NCBI GenBank assembly: GCA_963781785.1
Contig: CAWAHD010000002.1
Coordinates: 4,340,001 to 4,404,000 of the forward strand
Origin: CAWAHD01 sp963781785
GTDB taxonomy: Bacteria; Planctomycetota; Planctomycetia; Isosphaerales; Isosphaeraceae
DNA: 64,000 nucleotides
Reading direction: 5' to 3'
A program made the translations under genes and the position numbers. How positions within the stretch are numbered: the first letter of the stretch is position 1; the number at the start of each line of letters is the position of its first letter. Below are positions 28,370-37,938 of the stretch, piece by piece. The notes under the pieces are model-generated. The model did not search any database, was not told the DNA's origin, and saw only the letters and a program-made list of their open reading frames with translations.

Positions 28370-29468
28370 GCTCTTGCAAATTCTTCAAGCGCTTGCGCAC
28401 GGCAGTCTGAGATCGATAGTGGTTTTCCAAGAGTGAGATGCCCCGGCCCGGCTTCGGCTTGGCCCGGCCATTCCTGAAATCATTCTTTTCGGCATAACCA
28501 TAGAGCTTTGTAAGAAAAATCAGTATCTCCCGCCGACTGCGGCTGCGCTGCATCCGATCCAGAACCCATTGATCGGCGTCGAACTCTTGATCGACCTTGT
28601 CGCTCACGAGGTAGCCGAACGGGATGATCAGCCAGAACAGTTTCTGCAACGTACCCATGGGCATCTTTTTGACGTCTGGATCTTGAAGGCACTTGATCGC
28701 ATGCTCGAGGTCGACATGGGCCATCTCGTGACCGATCGCGAACTGAAGCGCGTAGTCTTCCTCTTCGCCGATCAATTCGAAAAGCCCTCGGCTGACATAG
28801 ATATAACCGCCAGGAGTTGAGAAAGCGTTCACCGCGTCGGACTTGAGGATGAAATACTTGTACTTGACGTCCTTCCGACGAAGGGTGTTGCGAAACGGCT
28901 CGGCGGCTTCCTCGACACGACTCAAAAAGGGGCTTTCCTCGTCAATCAGACCGAGCTGCGCGATCAGGCTGTAGAAGTCGGCGCCAAGCTGTCGTTCATC
29001 TCGCAGTTTGAGATTGGTGAGGTCCCGGTCCTGCATCAATTCAGGACGGTTCCAGAACGGATTGTGCGCGAGCGGATTGTCGGCGAGGCCGAGTGCAAGG
29101 GGGGGTTGACCGGGCGGCCGAACCGCGGCCGGCGGACTCGCCGGAGGCGGTTTCAGCTCAATCGCTGACCGGCCTGGGGGAGGATTCTCGATTTTGGGCT
29201 TCGGCGTGGAGCGGGCGACGGAAATCGATGCGGGCGCGGCCGCCGTGGGTTCAGCGCCTGAGGGTGTGGCCGCCGAGTCCGCCGAATCGGCCTGCGCGCT
29301 GTTTTCCGTTGTTGCGGGTGATGAGCGAGAGGATTTATCGAAATCTGCCGCCACGGGTTTCGCTTTGCTCAGGCTGCGACGGAACGACAGTCCCTCGTTG
29401 CGCACGAGCCAGATCGAGCCGGCCACGTAGAGGCATCCCAAGACGCCTGCAATCACATATCTGAGCAT
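28338..29468 (-). CDS. Membrane-anchored M48 family zinc metalloprotease
   Basis: A 376-residue protein with an N-terminal anchor or signal (VIAGVLGCLYVAGSIWLV), a ~110-residue Pro/Ala/Ser-rich linker, and an M48 peptidase domain. Zinc ligands are the two His of GHEMAH in FAIGHEMAHVDLEHA, and Glu in KVDQEFDADQWVLD. NAFSTPGGYIYVSRGL is the typical M48 substrate-side motif. It probably degrades envelope proteins. Its 3' end overlaps that of the convergent FHA gene by 32 bp. The secreted protein encoded at 29482-30459 ends 13 bp before this start, so the two are likely co-transcribed. Confidence 0.88.
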   Translation of the reverse strand: MLRYVIAGVLGCLYVAGSIWLVRNEGLSFRRSLSKAKPVAADFDKSSRSSPATTENSAQADSADSAATPSGAEPTAAAPASISVARSTPKPKIENPPPGRSAIELKPPPASPPAAVRPPGQPPLALGLADNPLAHNPFWNRPELMQDRDLTNLKLRDERQLGADFYSLIAQLGLIDEESPFLSRVEEAAEPFRNTLRRKDVKYKYFILKSDAVNAFSTPGGYIYVSRGLFELIGEEEDYALQFAIGHEMAHVDLEHAIKCLQDPDVKKMPMGTLQKLFWLIIPFGYLVSDKVDQEFDADQWVLDRMQRSRSRREILIFLTKLYGYAEKNDFRNGRAKPKPGRGISLLENHYRSQTAVRKRLKNLQELMAKTSGSQK

Positions 29469-29481
29469 CCCAGTAGCCCCG

Positions 29482-30459
29482 TTACTTGGGCGGCGCGGTT
29501 TCGAGAGTTTTCACCTTGTCGCGCTGCTGGACGAGGGAAGCATACAAGATGGGAAGCAGTAGTCTTTCTTCTGGCGTCTTGGCGGCTGCGAAACGCAGGT
29601 TGTGACTCAGCATGAAGAGTTTGAGGTCATTGACCGTCGTACCGGAATACTTGTCGATCTCGCCGATTGCCCGCTCGATTTTCTCGATCTTGAGCAATCC
29701 TACGGTCGATTTGAGCTCGTTCAGTCGCTGTCTGGCCTCTATATAAAGTGGGTCGCTGCCGGGTCCGACCACCTCATCCAACCGGCGAAATAACTGGTCG
29801 GCCGTGCCATCAACCTCGTCGATGGCCGCAAGTTGCATTTTGCTGTCTATGGCCTGTCCGAGCGCCTTGTCGAGCGCGCGCTCGTATGCCTTCTTCTCGT
29901 GTTCAAACTTCGGATCCTGAAGCGCGACCGACCACTTTCCCTTCCCTTTCAATGACAGCCGATCCATCGAGAACTTCCGTCCTTTTTCGTCGAGCTTGAA
30001 GGGTATATGCCGGATCATGTCGACGGACAGCGGCACCTGACAGTCGGCCAAGCGGAGGGTCGACTCGTCGACCTTGGAGTCCCACAACTGCTTGAGGACG
30101 ACGTTCAAAGCCTCGCCGCTCTCGATGTCGCGCGATTCCGGGTCCTCGAGCAGCTTTCGCTGGCGCTGATTGTATAACTCGTTAAGCTTGGCCGCGTCGG
30201 CTAACTTACGCGCCACGTACTCCCGGGTCTGCTCCATGGCAACGGCCGCGACATACTCGTTCCAACGAATGACTGAGTCCAGGTTGATCGAGTCCGCTTG
30301 GGCGGTGTCGAGGTTGTAAGATCCCAGGCCCCATCCCGCGATCCCCACCCCGCGGAGATAATCACCCTCGAGGGTCGAGCCGGGGCCGATGATTTGTGCT
30401 CGGGCGGCGGTCCCCAGCAGCCACATGACAAGCACGGCGATTGAGAATGTTCGCGCCAT
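29482..30459 (-). CDS. Secreted hypothetical protein, upstream partner of the M48 protease
   Basis: A 325-residue protein with a clear signal peptide (FSIAVLVMWLLGTAARA, cleavage before QIIGPG). The mature part starts with a Gly-rich stretch (VGIAGWGLGSYN), followed by helices with a conserved-looking pattern (YVARKLADAAKLNELYNQRQ, RLNELKSTVGLLKIEKIER, LRFAAAKTPEERLLLPILY). I know of similar planctomycete secreted proteins but cannot name a family. The same strand and short gap to the M48 gene suggest a joint role, perhaps substrate or regulator (inference). Confidence 0.7.
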   Translation of the reverse strand: MARTFSIAVLVMWLLGTAARAQIIGPGSTLEGDYLRGVGIAGWGLGSYNLDTAQADSINLDSVIRWNEYVAAVAMEQTREYVARKLADAAKLNELYNQRQRKLLEDPESRDIESGEALNVVLKQLWDSKVDESTLRLADCQVPLSVDMIRHIPFKLDEKGRKFSMDRLSLKGKGKWSVALQDPKFEHEKKAYERALDKALGQAIDSKMQLAAIDEVDGTADQLFRRLDEVVGPGSDPLYIEARQRLNELKSTVGLLKIEKIERAIGEIDKYSGTTVNDLKLFMLSHNLRFAAAKTPEERLLLPILYASLVQQRDKVKTLETAPPK

Positions 30460-30608
30460 GGCCTATTCCCCAAAATGATGCCCAGCTAGTGTGAAATGGC
30501 ACCTGCGATGCGTTCCCTGGGGTCGCGGAGAATCACGTATTCGAGCAGACGCCCACGGATGGCGTGTCCAGTTGTCCTTCCGAGTCGTCGACGCCCGTGT
30601 CGAGCACC

Positions 30609-31493
30609 TCAGGATTTTTCCGTGCGCAACAGCGCGTCCCAGCCGTGAAAGTCAGGGTCGAGGATCCGCTCGCCGAGGGCTTCGAGGCGATCGATGTCCT
30701 GGATCGCCTCGATGGTGGCGACGGTGGCGGCGGCGGGAACACCGAACCGCTTGGTTCCCAGACGAAACACGAGCCGTTGAGCCTCGTTGACGCGGCCCTC
30801 TTCGCGGCCCTCTTCGCGGCCCTCCCTCAAGATCGCCTGATAGGTCGTCGATTCGCGCATGTTTTGCACCCCTTCCAGTAATCGGGAAACCAATTCGTCC
30901 GAGTAGCGCACGCCCATGAGCAGGTAGGCCGCCGTCCAGAGTCGCGCCGCCCGCGGCTCGGGTTCGGCATTAATTCGGGCGGCCATGCGGTCTACCAGAT
31001 CGCGCAAATCTTTTTCCGTTTCCAGGACATTGGTCAACGGCGCCAACGGCACCAGGTTGACCCCGGCGGTCAAGTACGGTTCGGGATCTTCCTGCCAGAG
31101 GCGGACCACTCGGTAATTATACAGATTGGTGAGCCAGCCGTCCGGCACGCGAATCTCGAAGTGTCCGGTCAGTTTCGGTGAGTTGGACTCCGGGCGCAAA
31201 AGCACCAAGACGGTGAGCACCGGCAGCCGGTGGCGGTGAAAAAGCGCCGCCTGTCGAAACCAAGTGGTCTCGACAAGGTCCGTCTGGTGGCTGGACTGGA
31301 CCTCGATGTTCACCAGGTAGGGCGCCGGTCCGCCGACGCGGATAACCTTGTCTCCGGCGGCCGTCAAGGTGGTGATGTCGGAGTCGACCACCTCGACGGG
31401 CCCAGGCGGCCCGATGCCCAGCCGATCCAGCCAGGCGACCGGATCGTCCCAGATCAACTCCTTGGTGGAAACGTCGAAACGGTTAAAATCCAA
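30609..31493 (-). CDS. Rpn/DUF4351 family PD-(D/E)XK nuclease-like protein, copy B
   Basis: A 294-residue paralogue of the 22871-23773 gene. The first ~220 residues differ only at scattered sites: same VVDSDITTL, then NIEVQSSHQ in place of NLELQSSHQ, and WFRQAALFHRHRLPV. The GREE linker is two units shorter, and the tail has LGTKRFGVPAAATVATIEAI. High DNA similarity also extends ~90 bp upstream of the start, so the duplicated unit is longer than the gene. The core acidic residues are retained, so activity is possible. Confidence 0.82.
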   Translation of the reverse strand: MDFNRFDVSTKELIWDDPVAWLDRLGIGPPGPVEVVDSDITTLTAAGDKVIRVGGPAPYLVNIEVQSSHQTDLVETTWFRQAALFHRHRLPVLTVLVLLRPESNSPKLTGHFEIRVPDGWLTNLYNYRVVRLWQEDPEPYLTAGVNLVPLAPLTNVLETEKDLRDLVDRMAARINAEPEPRAARLWTAAYLLMGVRYSDELVSRLLEGVQNMRESTTYQAILREGREEGREEGRVNEAQRLVFRLGTKRFGVPAAATVATIEAIQDIDRLEALGERILDPDFHGWDALLRTEKS

Positions 31494-31683
31494 AAGAGGG
31501 CTCCGATCGCATTTCTACCCGGAACGCGCCGCCGAGCGGGGGGTCCGCCGTCGTGCCCGGGTCGGAATTGGACTGGAAGACTGAATTCTGGGATCGAACA
31601 ACTTCTTCGCGTGGCCCAGCCGTTCGCACCGCGTGTCGGACGCAATTTCCCCAAGGCGGACGGAACGCGGGTCAACACGGCGC

Positions 31684-34026
31684 TCATCTTTTCCCTTTGG
31701 TCTGCCAGAGTACGACGACAGTCGCCGCGGCCACCACTGCTGCTTGCGCGAGTACGATGACCCACGGACTTGAGAAGGCTTCTCCTTCTCGACTGACGAT
31801 CGTCGAACCGGCTTCGGATAGCAGGCGTTCAAGCCCTTTCTGTCCCCAGTACACCGTGACCAATCCTTGCGCCAGGGCTTGGGCGAGTCCGGACAGCGGA
31901 GCGACCACATTGGCGAGGATGATCTGCGGGATGACGGCGATCGGGACCAGGGCGGTCGCCACCTCCTCAGACCGAGCCAGAGCCGAGATGAGGAGCCCGA
32001 CCGCCGTTCCGGCCATTGCGAGCTCGACCAGAGTCGCCCACTGCCACGGCATCGAGCCCCCCGGCCCGCACCACACACGGACGATCCCGAAGAGCAACGT
32101 CGCCTGGACCAGCCCGATCAGGGCCAGGACCAGGAGCTTCGACGTGAAGTAGCTGAGAACCCGGAGGTTGAAATCCCGCTCACGAAGGAAAATGACCCGC
32201 TCCTTGACCAGTTCCTTCGCAGCCGTGTTGCACCCAAGCCAGAAGCAGGAGACGGCCAGGAGCAGCAGCAGGTTCTTTGTTCGCGCCGTGCGCGCCGTGG
32301 GATTGGACATCTCGCCCAGATTTCCGAACACAAGTCCGAGCAGGATCGCGATCAGGAGGCTCTGCCCCAGCATCGCGAGCAGGGCCAGCCGATCACCCCG
32401 CCAGATGGCAAGGTACCGGTGGATGAGGACCGCCGCCTGCCGGATTGCGCTCACGCGGCGCGGGGTGGGTCGGGCGGCCTGGGAGGCGGTCACCGAATCA
32501 GTGATCGCGCCCGATGGCATCCGGTCGATGACGTAGCGCTGAAAGTAGGGACTATTCCGGAATTGTTGGTGCCACTCTTCGGGGCTGCGGCCGGCCAGTC
32601 GTTGATACACCTGCCCGAGCCGGGGAATGCCGAAGTAGGCTTTCGCCTCATCGGGCGTGCCGATGAACGCCAGCCGGCCCCCTTCGGTGAGAATGACGAC
32701 CAGGTGACACGTTGACTCGACGTTGGCCAGGCTGTGAGTGACACAGAACACCGTCTTGCCCCCGTCGGCCACATGCCGGAACAGCTCCATGACCTCCCGA
32801 TCGGTCTGTTCGTCCAATCCGGAGGTGACCTCGTCGAGCAGGAGCAGGCTGGGGCGGGCCACCAGCTCATTTGCCAGGCTCGCCCTTTTCACCTGACCGC
32901 CACTGAGATGTCGGATCAACGTATCGCGCCTTTTGGTCAGGGCGACCACTTCGAGGATGTCGGAGACGCTCGTCTCGACCTCGGCGCGGGACAGGTCTGG
33001 CGGGAGGCGAAGCTCGGCCGTGTATTTCAGGGCCGCGCCGACCGGGAGGGAGTCGTGGAGCGCTTCCTTTTGGGGCACGACCGCGATATCTCCCTTGAGC
33101 GCTTCGAACTGCGCGTGCAGGTCCTCTCCGTTCACCGAGACCTTGCCGGCCTCCGGCGAATTTCGGCCGCTCAGGATCGCGAGCAAGGTCGACTTTCCCG
33201 AGCCGCTGGGTCCGAGCAGGCAGACGAATTCCCTGGGCCTCACGACCAGATTGATGTGGTCCAGAAGCGTGAGCGGGCGCCCCGTTGCCCGGTCCTGAAC
33301 CACATGCCTCAGGCCGCGGGCGGCAAGCTCGATGTTATTCGAGCGGGAGCTGCCGACGAGCCTGAGCCCATCGAACCGCAAAGAGAACGGACCGATGTCG
33401 ATGCGGTCGCCGGGCTTCAACGACGTCGGCCGCTCAATCCGCCGCCCATTCCGATAAGTGCCGTTGGCACTCCCCAGGTCGGCGAGCACGACTCCATCGG
33501 CGGCGATCGTCAAGCTGGCGTGCAGGCGGGAGACGTGCGGATGGTCCAGGTGGTACTGGACCGCGTGGGGGTCGCGCCCGATCACGCCGCCCTTCCCGAG
33601 CTCAAAGCGCTCGGCTCGGGCGGAGCCGCGCAGCAGGGCCATGTGCCGGGTATCAGCCTGCACCGTCTGACCAAAGCCGCCGGCACGTGCCGGCGCGGAT
33701 TCCACCGACGGCGAAATGGCCAGAATCGCGACCGTCGGACCGGTGACGCCCAGCCGGATCCGGTCCCCGGCCCGGACAGGGGCTGACTGATCGACCGCCG
33801 AGTCGTTCACCAGCGTCTTGTTGCTCTGGCTCAGGTGGACCAGGACGAACCCCTTCGGCCCTACCTCGATCCGGGCGTGCACCCCGGAGACCATCGGAAA
33901 CGCAACCGGATCGACTGCGACCTCGCACTCCAGGTCACGCCCCAGCCGGATCGACTCGCCAGCGATCTCGAACGACTTCGACTCGTCGCTGGGCACTTCC
34001 AGTCGCACGCGAGCGCGCATCGCCAT
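31684..34026 (-). CDS. FHA-FHA-ABC transporter (ABCG-like, ATPase and permease in one chain)
   Basis: A 780-residue protein. FHA-like domain 1 (~15-100, VSGVHARIEVG, degenerate) and FHA domain 2 (~140-225: IGRDPHAVQYHLDHPHVSRLHA, LADLGSANGTYRNG) come first. The ATPase domain follows (~245-470: Walker A GPSGSGKST, signature HLSGGQVKRAS, Walker B LLLLDEVTSGLDE), then six membrane helices. The order ATPase then membrane resembles ABCG half-transporters, which export or flip lipids. FHA binding to phosphothreonine would link it to the kinases encoded close by (inference). It lies 72 bp after the stop of the first kinase gene on the same strand, so one operon is plausible. Confidence 0.9.
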   Translation of the reverse strand: MAMRARVRLEVPSDESKSFEIAGESIRLGRDLECEVAVDPVAFPMVSGVHARIEVGPKGFVLVHLSQSNKTLVNDSAVDQSAPVRAGDRIRLGVTGPTVAILAISPSVESAPARAGGFGQTVQADTRHMALLRGSARAERFELGKGGVIGRDPHAVQYHLDHPHVSRLHASLTIAADGVVLADLGSANGTYRNGRRIERPTSLKPGDRIDIGPFSLRFDGLRLVGSSRSNNIELAARGLRHVVQDRATGRPLTLLDHINLVVRPREFVCLLGPSGSGKSTLLAILSGRNSPEAGKVSVNGEDLHAQFEALKGDIAVVPQKEALHDSLPVGAALKYTAELRLPPDLSRAEVETSVSDILEVVALTKRRDTLIRHLSGGQVKRASLANELVARPSLLLLDEVTSGLDEQTDREVMELFRHVADGGKTVFCVTHSLANVESTCHLVVILTEGGRLAFIGTPDEAKAYFGIPRLGQVYQRLAGRSPEEWHQQFRNSPYFQRYVIDRMPSGAITDSVTASQAARPTPRRVSAIRQAAVLIHRYLAIWRGDRLALLAMLGQSLLIAILLGLVFGNLGEMSNPTARTARTKNLLLLLAVSCFWLGCNTAAKELVKERVIFLRERDFNLRVLSYFTSKLLVLALIGLVQATLLFGIVRVWCGPGGSMPWQWATLVELAMAGTAVGLLISALARSEEVATALVPIAVIPQIILANVVAPLSGLAQALAQGLVTVYWGQKGLERLLSEAGSTIVSREGEAFSSPWVIVLAQAAVVAAATVVVLWQTKGKR

Positions 34027-34098
34027 CTTACTAATAGGAGTCTCACGAAACAGGATCTTGTGTTCAAATCAATATCCAACGGGGAGCACCTGACGAGA

Positions 34099-36792
34099 TC
34101 AAGGGCTACCGCCGAACTGGACGTAACGCAGGCAACCCGTGGCGGGGCCGTCCCCGTACTCTCCCTTGATCCACAAGCGTGTCATTCGGGACAGAACCTG
34201 TTTGATGTCCTCATCCGTCGCCCTGGCGAGGTGCCCGTTTGGTGCTTTGAGCTTCCAACCGCCCGATGCATCGAGCCGGAAGGAATAGGTTTTCCATTTT
34301 CCCGGAACCGGCCGCTCCAGGGTTGTCCCATCGACAAAGATCTCCTTTCCGTCGCCTCTGAGCTTCACGTACACATCCTTTGGGGGCCTATTCGAGTTGT
34401 CCGTCAATATCCGGTAGGTAAGGAACCGGCCGAATTTCTCTGAATGATCTCCGAGGTACTTCGGCGGGGCATGCCAGCCCCACAGCTTCCTGTTGGGGAT
34501 ATCCAAGGCCTTTAGCCAGCACGCGATTTGATTGCACTCGACCCGCAAGCCCCTGGTCGCATCGCTGGTCCCATCCTCGTTCAACGTATCCCATCGATCG
34601 GCATCATCCACGGCAAACCAGCTCGCGACAATCCGGGCGGACTTGCCCGAGCGAGGCGATACCGAGGCGTTCAATTCGTTCAGAGTCAGATCCATTGTCC
34701 CTTCAAACGGCTGACCGTTTTTGGTCACACCGCTGAATTCTAAGCTCATCTGTTGATCAATTAACCTGCCTTTGAACTCCTGTTGGAAATTCTCTTTGTT
34801 CTCGCCCTTGAACTTGACAGTTTCTCCGTTAACGGCCCCTTCGACCTTGACCGCAAATCGGGAGTTCGCATGCGAAAGGCCCGACGTGAGGGTCATCTCA
34901 CCTTCAAATTGAGTCTGTGCTCGCGACGTAATCTTCAGTTCGCAGCCCTGTTCGTACTCAGGAGTGTCGAAGCGTCTGATTCCAACCCACACAGAGCCCG
35001 TCAGGGCCGGGTCGGGGAGGGAAACCGCTCGCTCGCTCGGCGGATGCTTCCCTCCTTTAAGTTCGGGGGCATCTGACACTTGTGGCTTGGTCTCCGGTGC
35101 TCGGGCTTGGTTCTCAGGCACTTGCGGCTTGGTCTCCGGTGCTTGGGCTTGGTTCTCAGGCACTTGTGGCTTGGTCTTCGGTGCTTGGGCTTGGTTCTCA
35201 GGCACTTGCGGCTTGGTCGCCGATGCTCGGTTGTGCTTCTCGGGAACAAAGGTGGGCGAGTCATCAGTAACGCCCGATGCCTGCGTCTCGATGATGCTGG
35301 TTGTCTTGCCCCTGTCCGGATCGTTCTTCGTGCGGCCACGCGTCGTGATGATAACGACGATCACCCCCAGCATGACGAGGCCGAACACCGACGCCGGAAC
35401 GAGCGCCGGCCGAATCCACGGGGGCCTTCGACGAGTCGGCGCCACGACGCTCCGCGCCTCCTGGGAGCGTTCCGTCTCGCGAGACTCGATCAGGCTCTCC
35501 CAGCGTGCCACCGGAACACTCGGCTCAACCACCGTCCTGGCACTGACGGCCGCGACTCGGGATTCTGTCGCCGGCTGAGTCGGCGTCGAGACCGATTTGC
35601 GTACCGGCTGACCTGCTGTCGACTGACTGGACTGGAAGACGTCCACCTTCGGGCTTTTGAACGCCGCATCCGTTCTCTTGAAGAACGGCGCGAGGGCCTG
35701 TGCAACCTCGCCTGGCGTCTGGAATCGGCGGGCTGGGTCCTTGGCCATCATTTTTGCCACCAACGCCGCCAGCTCGGACGGAACTTGGGGACGGACGAAG
35801 TTCAGGAGGTCGGCGTCCCGCGAGATGTGCGCCTGGTAGATGTCGTACAGCGAATTCGCCTGGAATGGCGGGCGGCCGGTGAGGAGGTAATAGAGGGTAG
35901 CGCCGAGGCTGTAGATATCGGCCCGGATGTCGGCGCTCTGGGCATCGATAATCTGCTCGGGCGCGATAAAGTCGGGCGTGCCCAGGGCTTGCCCTTCCGA
36001 GGTGAGCGTGCTGTCGACCTTCTGCTCGCGTGTCACCTTGGCCAGGCCGAAGTCGAGGATTTTGATCGTGGCCTTGCTCCGCTCGCTCGCGAGCATCAGG
36101 TTGCCTGGCTTGATGTCGCGGTGGACGAGCCCCTCTTCGTGGGCGTGCTGGAGCCCAAGAGCCGCCTGGTAGATGAAGTTGCAGGCGTGGTTGACAAGCA
36201 GCGGCCCCTTTGCCTTGACGATCCTGGAAAGGTCGAGACCCTCGACGAATTCCATCGCGAACACGATGCTGTCGCGCAGCCGGATCGCGTGGTACGCCGT
36301 TACGATGTTGGGGTGGCGGAGCTTGCCGACGGCCCTGATCTCGCGGAGAAAGCGTTCGAGCACGCCGGGACGTTCCATAATCTGCCGGCTCATCACCTTG
36401 AGCACTTCATCGCGACCCATCAATCTGTTGTGGGCCAGGTACACGACGCCCATCCCGCCGCGGCCGAGCTCGCGCTTGATCTCGTAATCGGGGTGCTCGG
36501 CGAGGTCCGGAGGAAGCGTGCTGGCCGGAGGAGCAGCCACGGCGTTCGCGGCCTTGTTACGCTGCATCCCGCCGCGTCGCGACTGGCCGAATGTCATATC
36601 GCCCGCAGGCTTCTGAACGTCGCGGACCCGTTCCAGGAAACTATCGGCCGACATCTCGGCAACGCGATTCCGACAATCCGGGCACTGCTCGAGATGCTTG
36701 TTGACCGCGTCGGCCGAAGCATCGTCGAGCTTGCCCAGGCCGTATGAGCTCAAGGTCTGGTCGGTCGGATGCTGGTCCGGACGGGCGTCCAT
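34099..36792 (-). CDS. Transmembrane Ser/Thr protein kinase A with extracytoplasmic beta and laminin-B-like domains
   Basis: An 897-residue protein. A zinc-finger-like HLEQCPDC motif (~residue 40) as in anti-sigma factors comes first, then a PknB-type kinase at ~105-360: GRGGMGVVYLA, Lys in EVLKVM, HRDIKPGN, DFGLAK, and APEQ. One membrane helix (LVPASVFGLVMLGVIVVIITT) follows at ~475, then a 14-residue tandem repeat TKPQVPENQAQAPE, then a beta-rich domain (GSVWVGIRRFD to GTMDLTL). The C-terminal domain (~705-897: RIVASWFAVDDADRW, FRLDASGGWK, LWIKGEYGDGPATG) resembles laminin-B. ATG 36792 starts the conserved TLSSYGLGKLD region. Repeat R3 with a sigma tail lies 45 bp upstream. Confidence 0.88.
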   Translation of the reverse strand: MDARPDQHPTDQTLSSYGLGKLDDASADAVNKHLEQCPDCRNRVAEMSADSFLERVRDVQKPAGDMTFGQSRRGGMQRNKAANAVAAPPASTLPPDLAEHPDYEIKRELGRGGMGVVYLAHNRLMGRDEVLKVMSRQIMERPGVLERFLREIRAVGKLRHPNIVTAYHAIRLRDSIVFAMEFVEGLDLSRIVKAKGPLLVNHACNFIYQAALGLQHAHEEGLVHRDIKPGNLMLASERSKATIKILDFGLAKVTREQKVDSTLTSEGQALGTPDFIAPEQIIDAQSADIRADIYSLGATLYYLLTGRPPFQANSLYDIYQAHISRDADLLNFVRPQVPSELAALVAKMMAKDPARRFQTPGEVAQALAPFFKRTDAAFKSPKVDVFQSSQSTAGQPVRKSVSTPTQPATESRVAAVSARTVVEPSVPVARWESLIESRETERSQEARSVVAPTRRRPPWIRPALVPASVFGLVMLGVIVVIITTRGRTKNDPDRGKTTSIIETQASGVTDDSPTFVPEKHNRASATKPQVPENQAQAPKTKPQVPENQAQAPETKPQVPENQARAPETKPQVSDAPELKGGKHPPSERAVSLPDPALTGSVWVGIRRFDTPEYEQGCELKITSRAQTQFEGEMTLTSGLSHANSRFAVKVEGAVNGETVKFKGENKENFQQEFKGRLIDQQMSLEFSGVTKNGQPFEGTMDLTLNELNASVSPRSGKSARIVASWFAVDDADRWDTLNEDGTSDATRGLRVECNQIACWLKALDIPNRKLWGWHAPPKYLGDHSEKFGRFLTYRILTDNSNRPPKDVYVKLRGDGKEIFVDGTTLERPVPGKWKTYSFRLDASGGWKLKAPNGHLARATDEDIKQVLSRMTRLWIKGEYGDGPATGCLRYVQFGGSP
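35085..35230 (-). repeat. 42-bp coding tandem repeat in kinase A linker
   Basis: At least three units of 14 codons (TKPQVPENQAQAPE and close variants) just outside the membrane segment. Units differ by only a few bases. Confidence 0.8.
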
Positions 36793-36836
36793 CGGTCGGT
36801 CTCCAGCGACGGGTCGAGTGAGTGTTTCTGAAGATG

Positions 36837-36945
36837 AAAGGCCGGTTCGCCGGCGAACCTGTCGCGAAAATTCCAATCTACCACAACAGGTCGCCAGTTT
36901 CCTCCGCTAACCACTTGCGCACGCAAGATTTGACAAGAATCACCG
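36837..36945 (-). repeat. Sigma-3'-end repeat R3
   Basis: A repeat copy directly upstream of kinase A. On the minus strand it reads VILVKSCVRKWLAEETGDLLW-like codons then stop. Spacing to the kinase start is 45 bp, as for R4 and kinase C. Confidence 0.83.
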
Positions 36946-36993
36946 GCTGTCGGAAAGGCCGAGTTCCGGCGTGAGCATCACGGCTCCGGTGAA

Positions 36994-37899
36994 TCACGGC
37001 GTGCCCAGCAGGCCGTCCCAGTCCTCTACGTTCGTGTCGAGGATCCGCTCGCCGAGGGCCTCGAGGCGATTGATGTCCTGGATCGCCTCGATGGTGGCGA
37101 CCGTGGCGGCGTCCGGTTTGCCGAACCGCTTGGTCCCCATACGTAGCAAGAGCCGCCGCTCCCCGTCGAGGCGGCCCTGTTCGCGGCCCTCTTCGCGGCC
37201 CGCTTCGCGGCCCTCTCTCAAGATCGCCTGATAGGTCGTCGATTCCTGCATGTTGTTCACCCCCTCCAGCAAATTTGACACGACCTCTTCCGAGTAGCAC
37301 AAGCCCATGAGCAGGTATGTCGCCGTCCAGAGTTTTAGTGCTCGGGGTGACGGCTCGGCGTTGATCCGCGCGGCCATCCGTCCTATCAAGGCCGGCAGTG
37401 TCGGTCCCGCGACATTCGCCAGCGGTGCCAGCGGCACAAGGTTGACGCCCGCCGTCAAATAGGGCTCGGGATCTTCCTTCCAGAGCCGCACCACTCGATA
37501 ATTATAGCGATTGATTAGCCAGCCGTCCGGCATGCTGATCTCGAAAGACCCCGTCAGGCTGGGAGAGTTCGCCTCGCGGCGCAACAAAATGATGGCTGTA
37601 AGCACCGGTAGCCGATGGCGGTGAAAAAGGGCCGCCTGGCGAAACCAGATTGTCTCGGCGAGGTCGCTCTGATGGCTTGACTGGAGCTCCAAGTTCACCA
37701 GGTAGGGCACAGGTCCTCCGACGCGAATCACCTTGTCGGCAGCCGCGGTGATGGCTGTGATGTCCGACTCGATCACCTCGACTGGGCCTGGCGGACCGAT
37801 GTCCAGCCGTTCCAGCCAGGCGGCTGGGTCATCCCAGACCAGTTCCTTCGTCGAGATGTCAAAGCGGTTGAATTCCACGAATCCGGGTCCCAATGACAA
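36994..37899 (-). CDS. Rpn/DUF4351 family PD-(D/E)XK nuclease-like protein, copy C
   Basis: A 301-residue paralogue, the most divergent of the three: EVIESDITAITAAADKVI, NLELQSSHQSDLAETIWFRQ, and an extended N-terminus (MSLGPGFVEFNRFDISTK). The linker is GREAGREEGREQGRLDGE, so the repeat has drifted from pure GREE. The C-terminal region keeps MGTKRFGKPDAATVATIEAI and LEALGERILD. The nuclease core residues are present. It lies directly upstream of repeat R3 and kinase A. Confidence 0.8.
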   Translation of the reverse strand: MSLGPGFVEFNRFDISTKELVWDDPAAWLERLDIGPPGPVEVIESDITAITAAADKVIRVGGPVPYLVNLELQSSHQSDLAETIWFRQAALFHRHRLPVLTAIILLRREANSPSLTGSFEISMPDGWLINRYNYRVVRLWKEDPEPYLTAGVNLVPLAPLANVAGPTLPALIGRMAARINAEPSPRALKLWTATYLLMGLCYSEEVVSNLLEGVNNMQESTTYQAILREGREAGREEGREQGRLDGERRLLLRMGTKRFGKPDAATVATIEAIQDINRLEALGERILDTNVEDWDGLLGTP

Positions 37900-37938
37900 A
37901 TCCTGTTCTTCTCCGCCACAGCGTTGCTGCCCTACACA

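Noticed and set aside
35080..36747. 555-residue plus-strand open frame
   Set aside because: Antisense to kinase A, whose kinase motifs are unmistakable.
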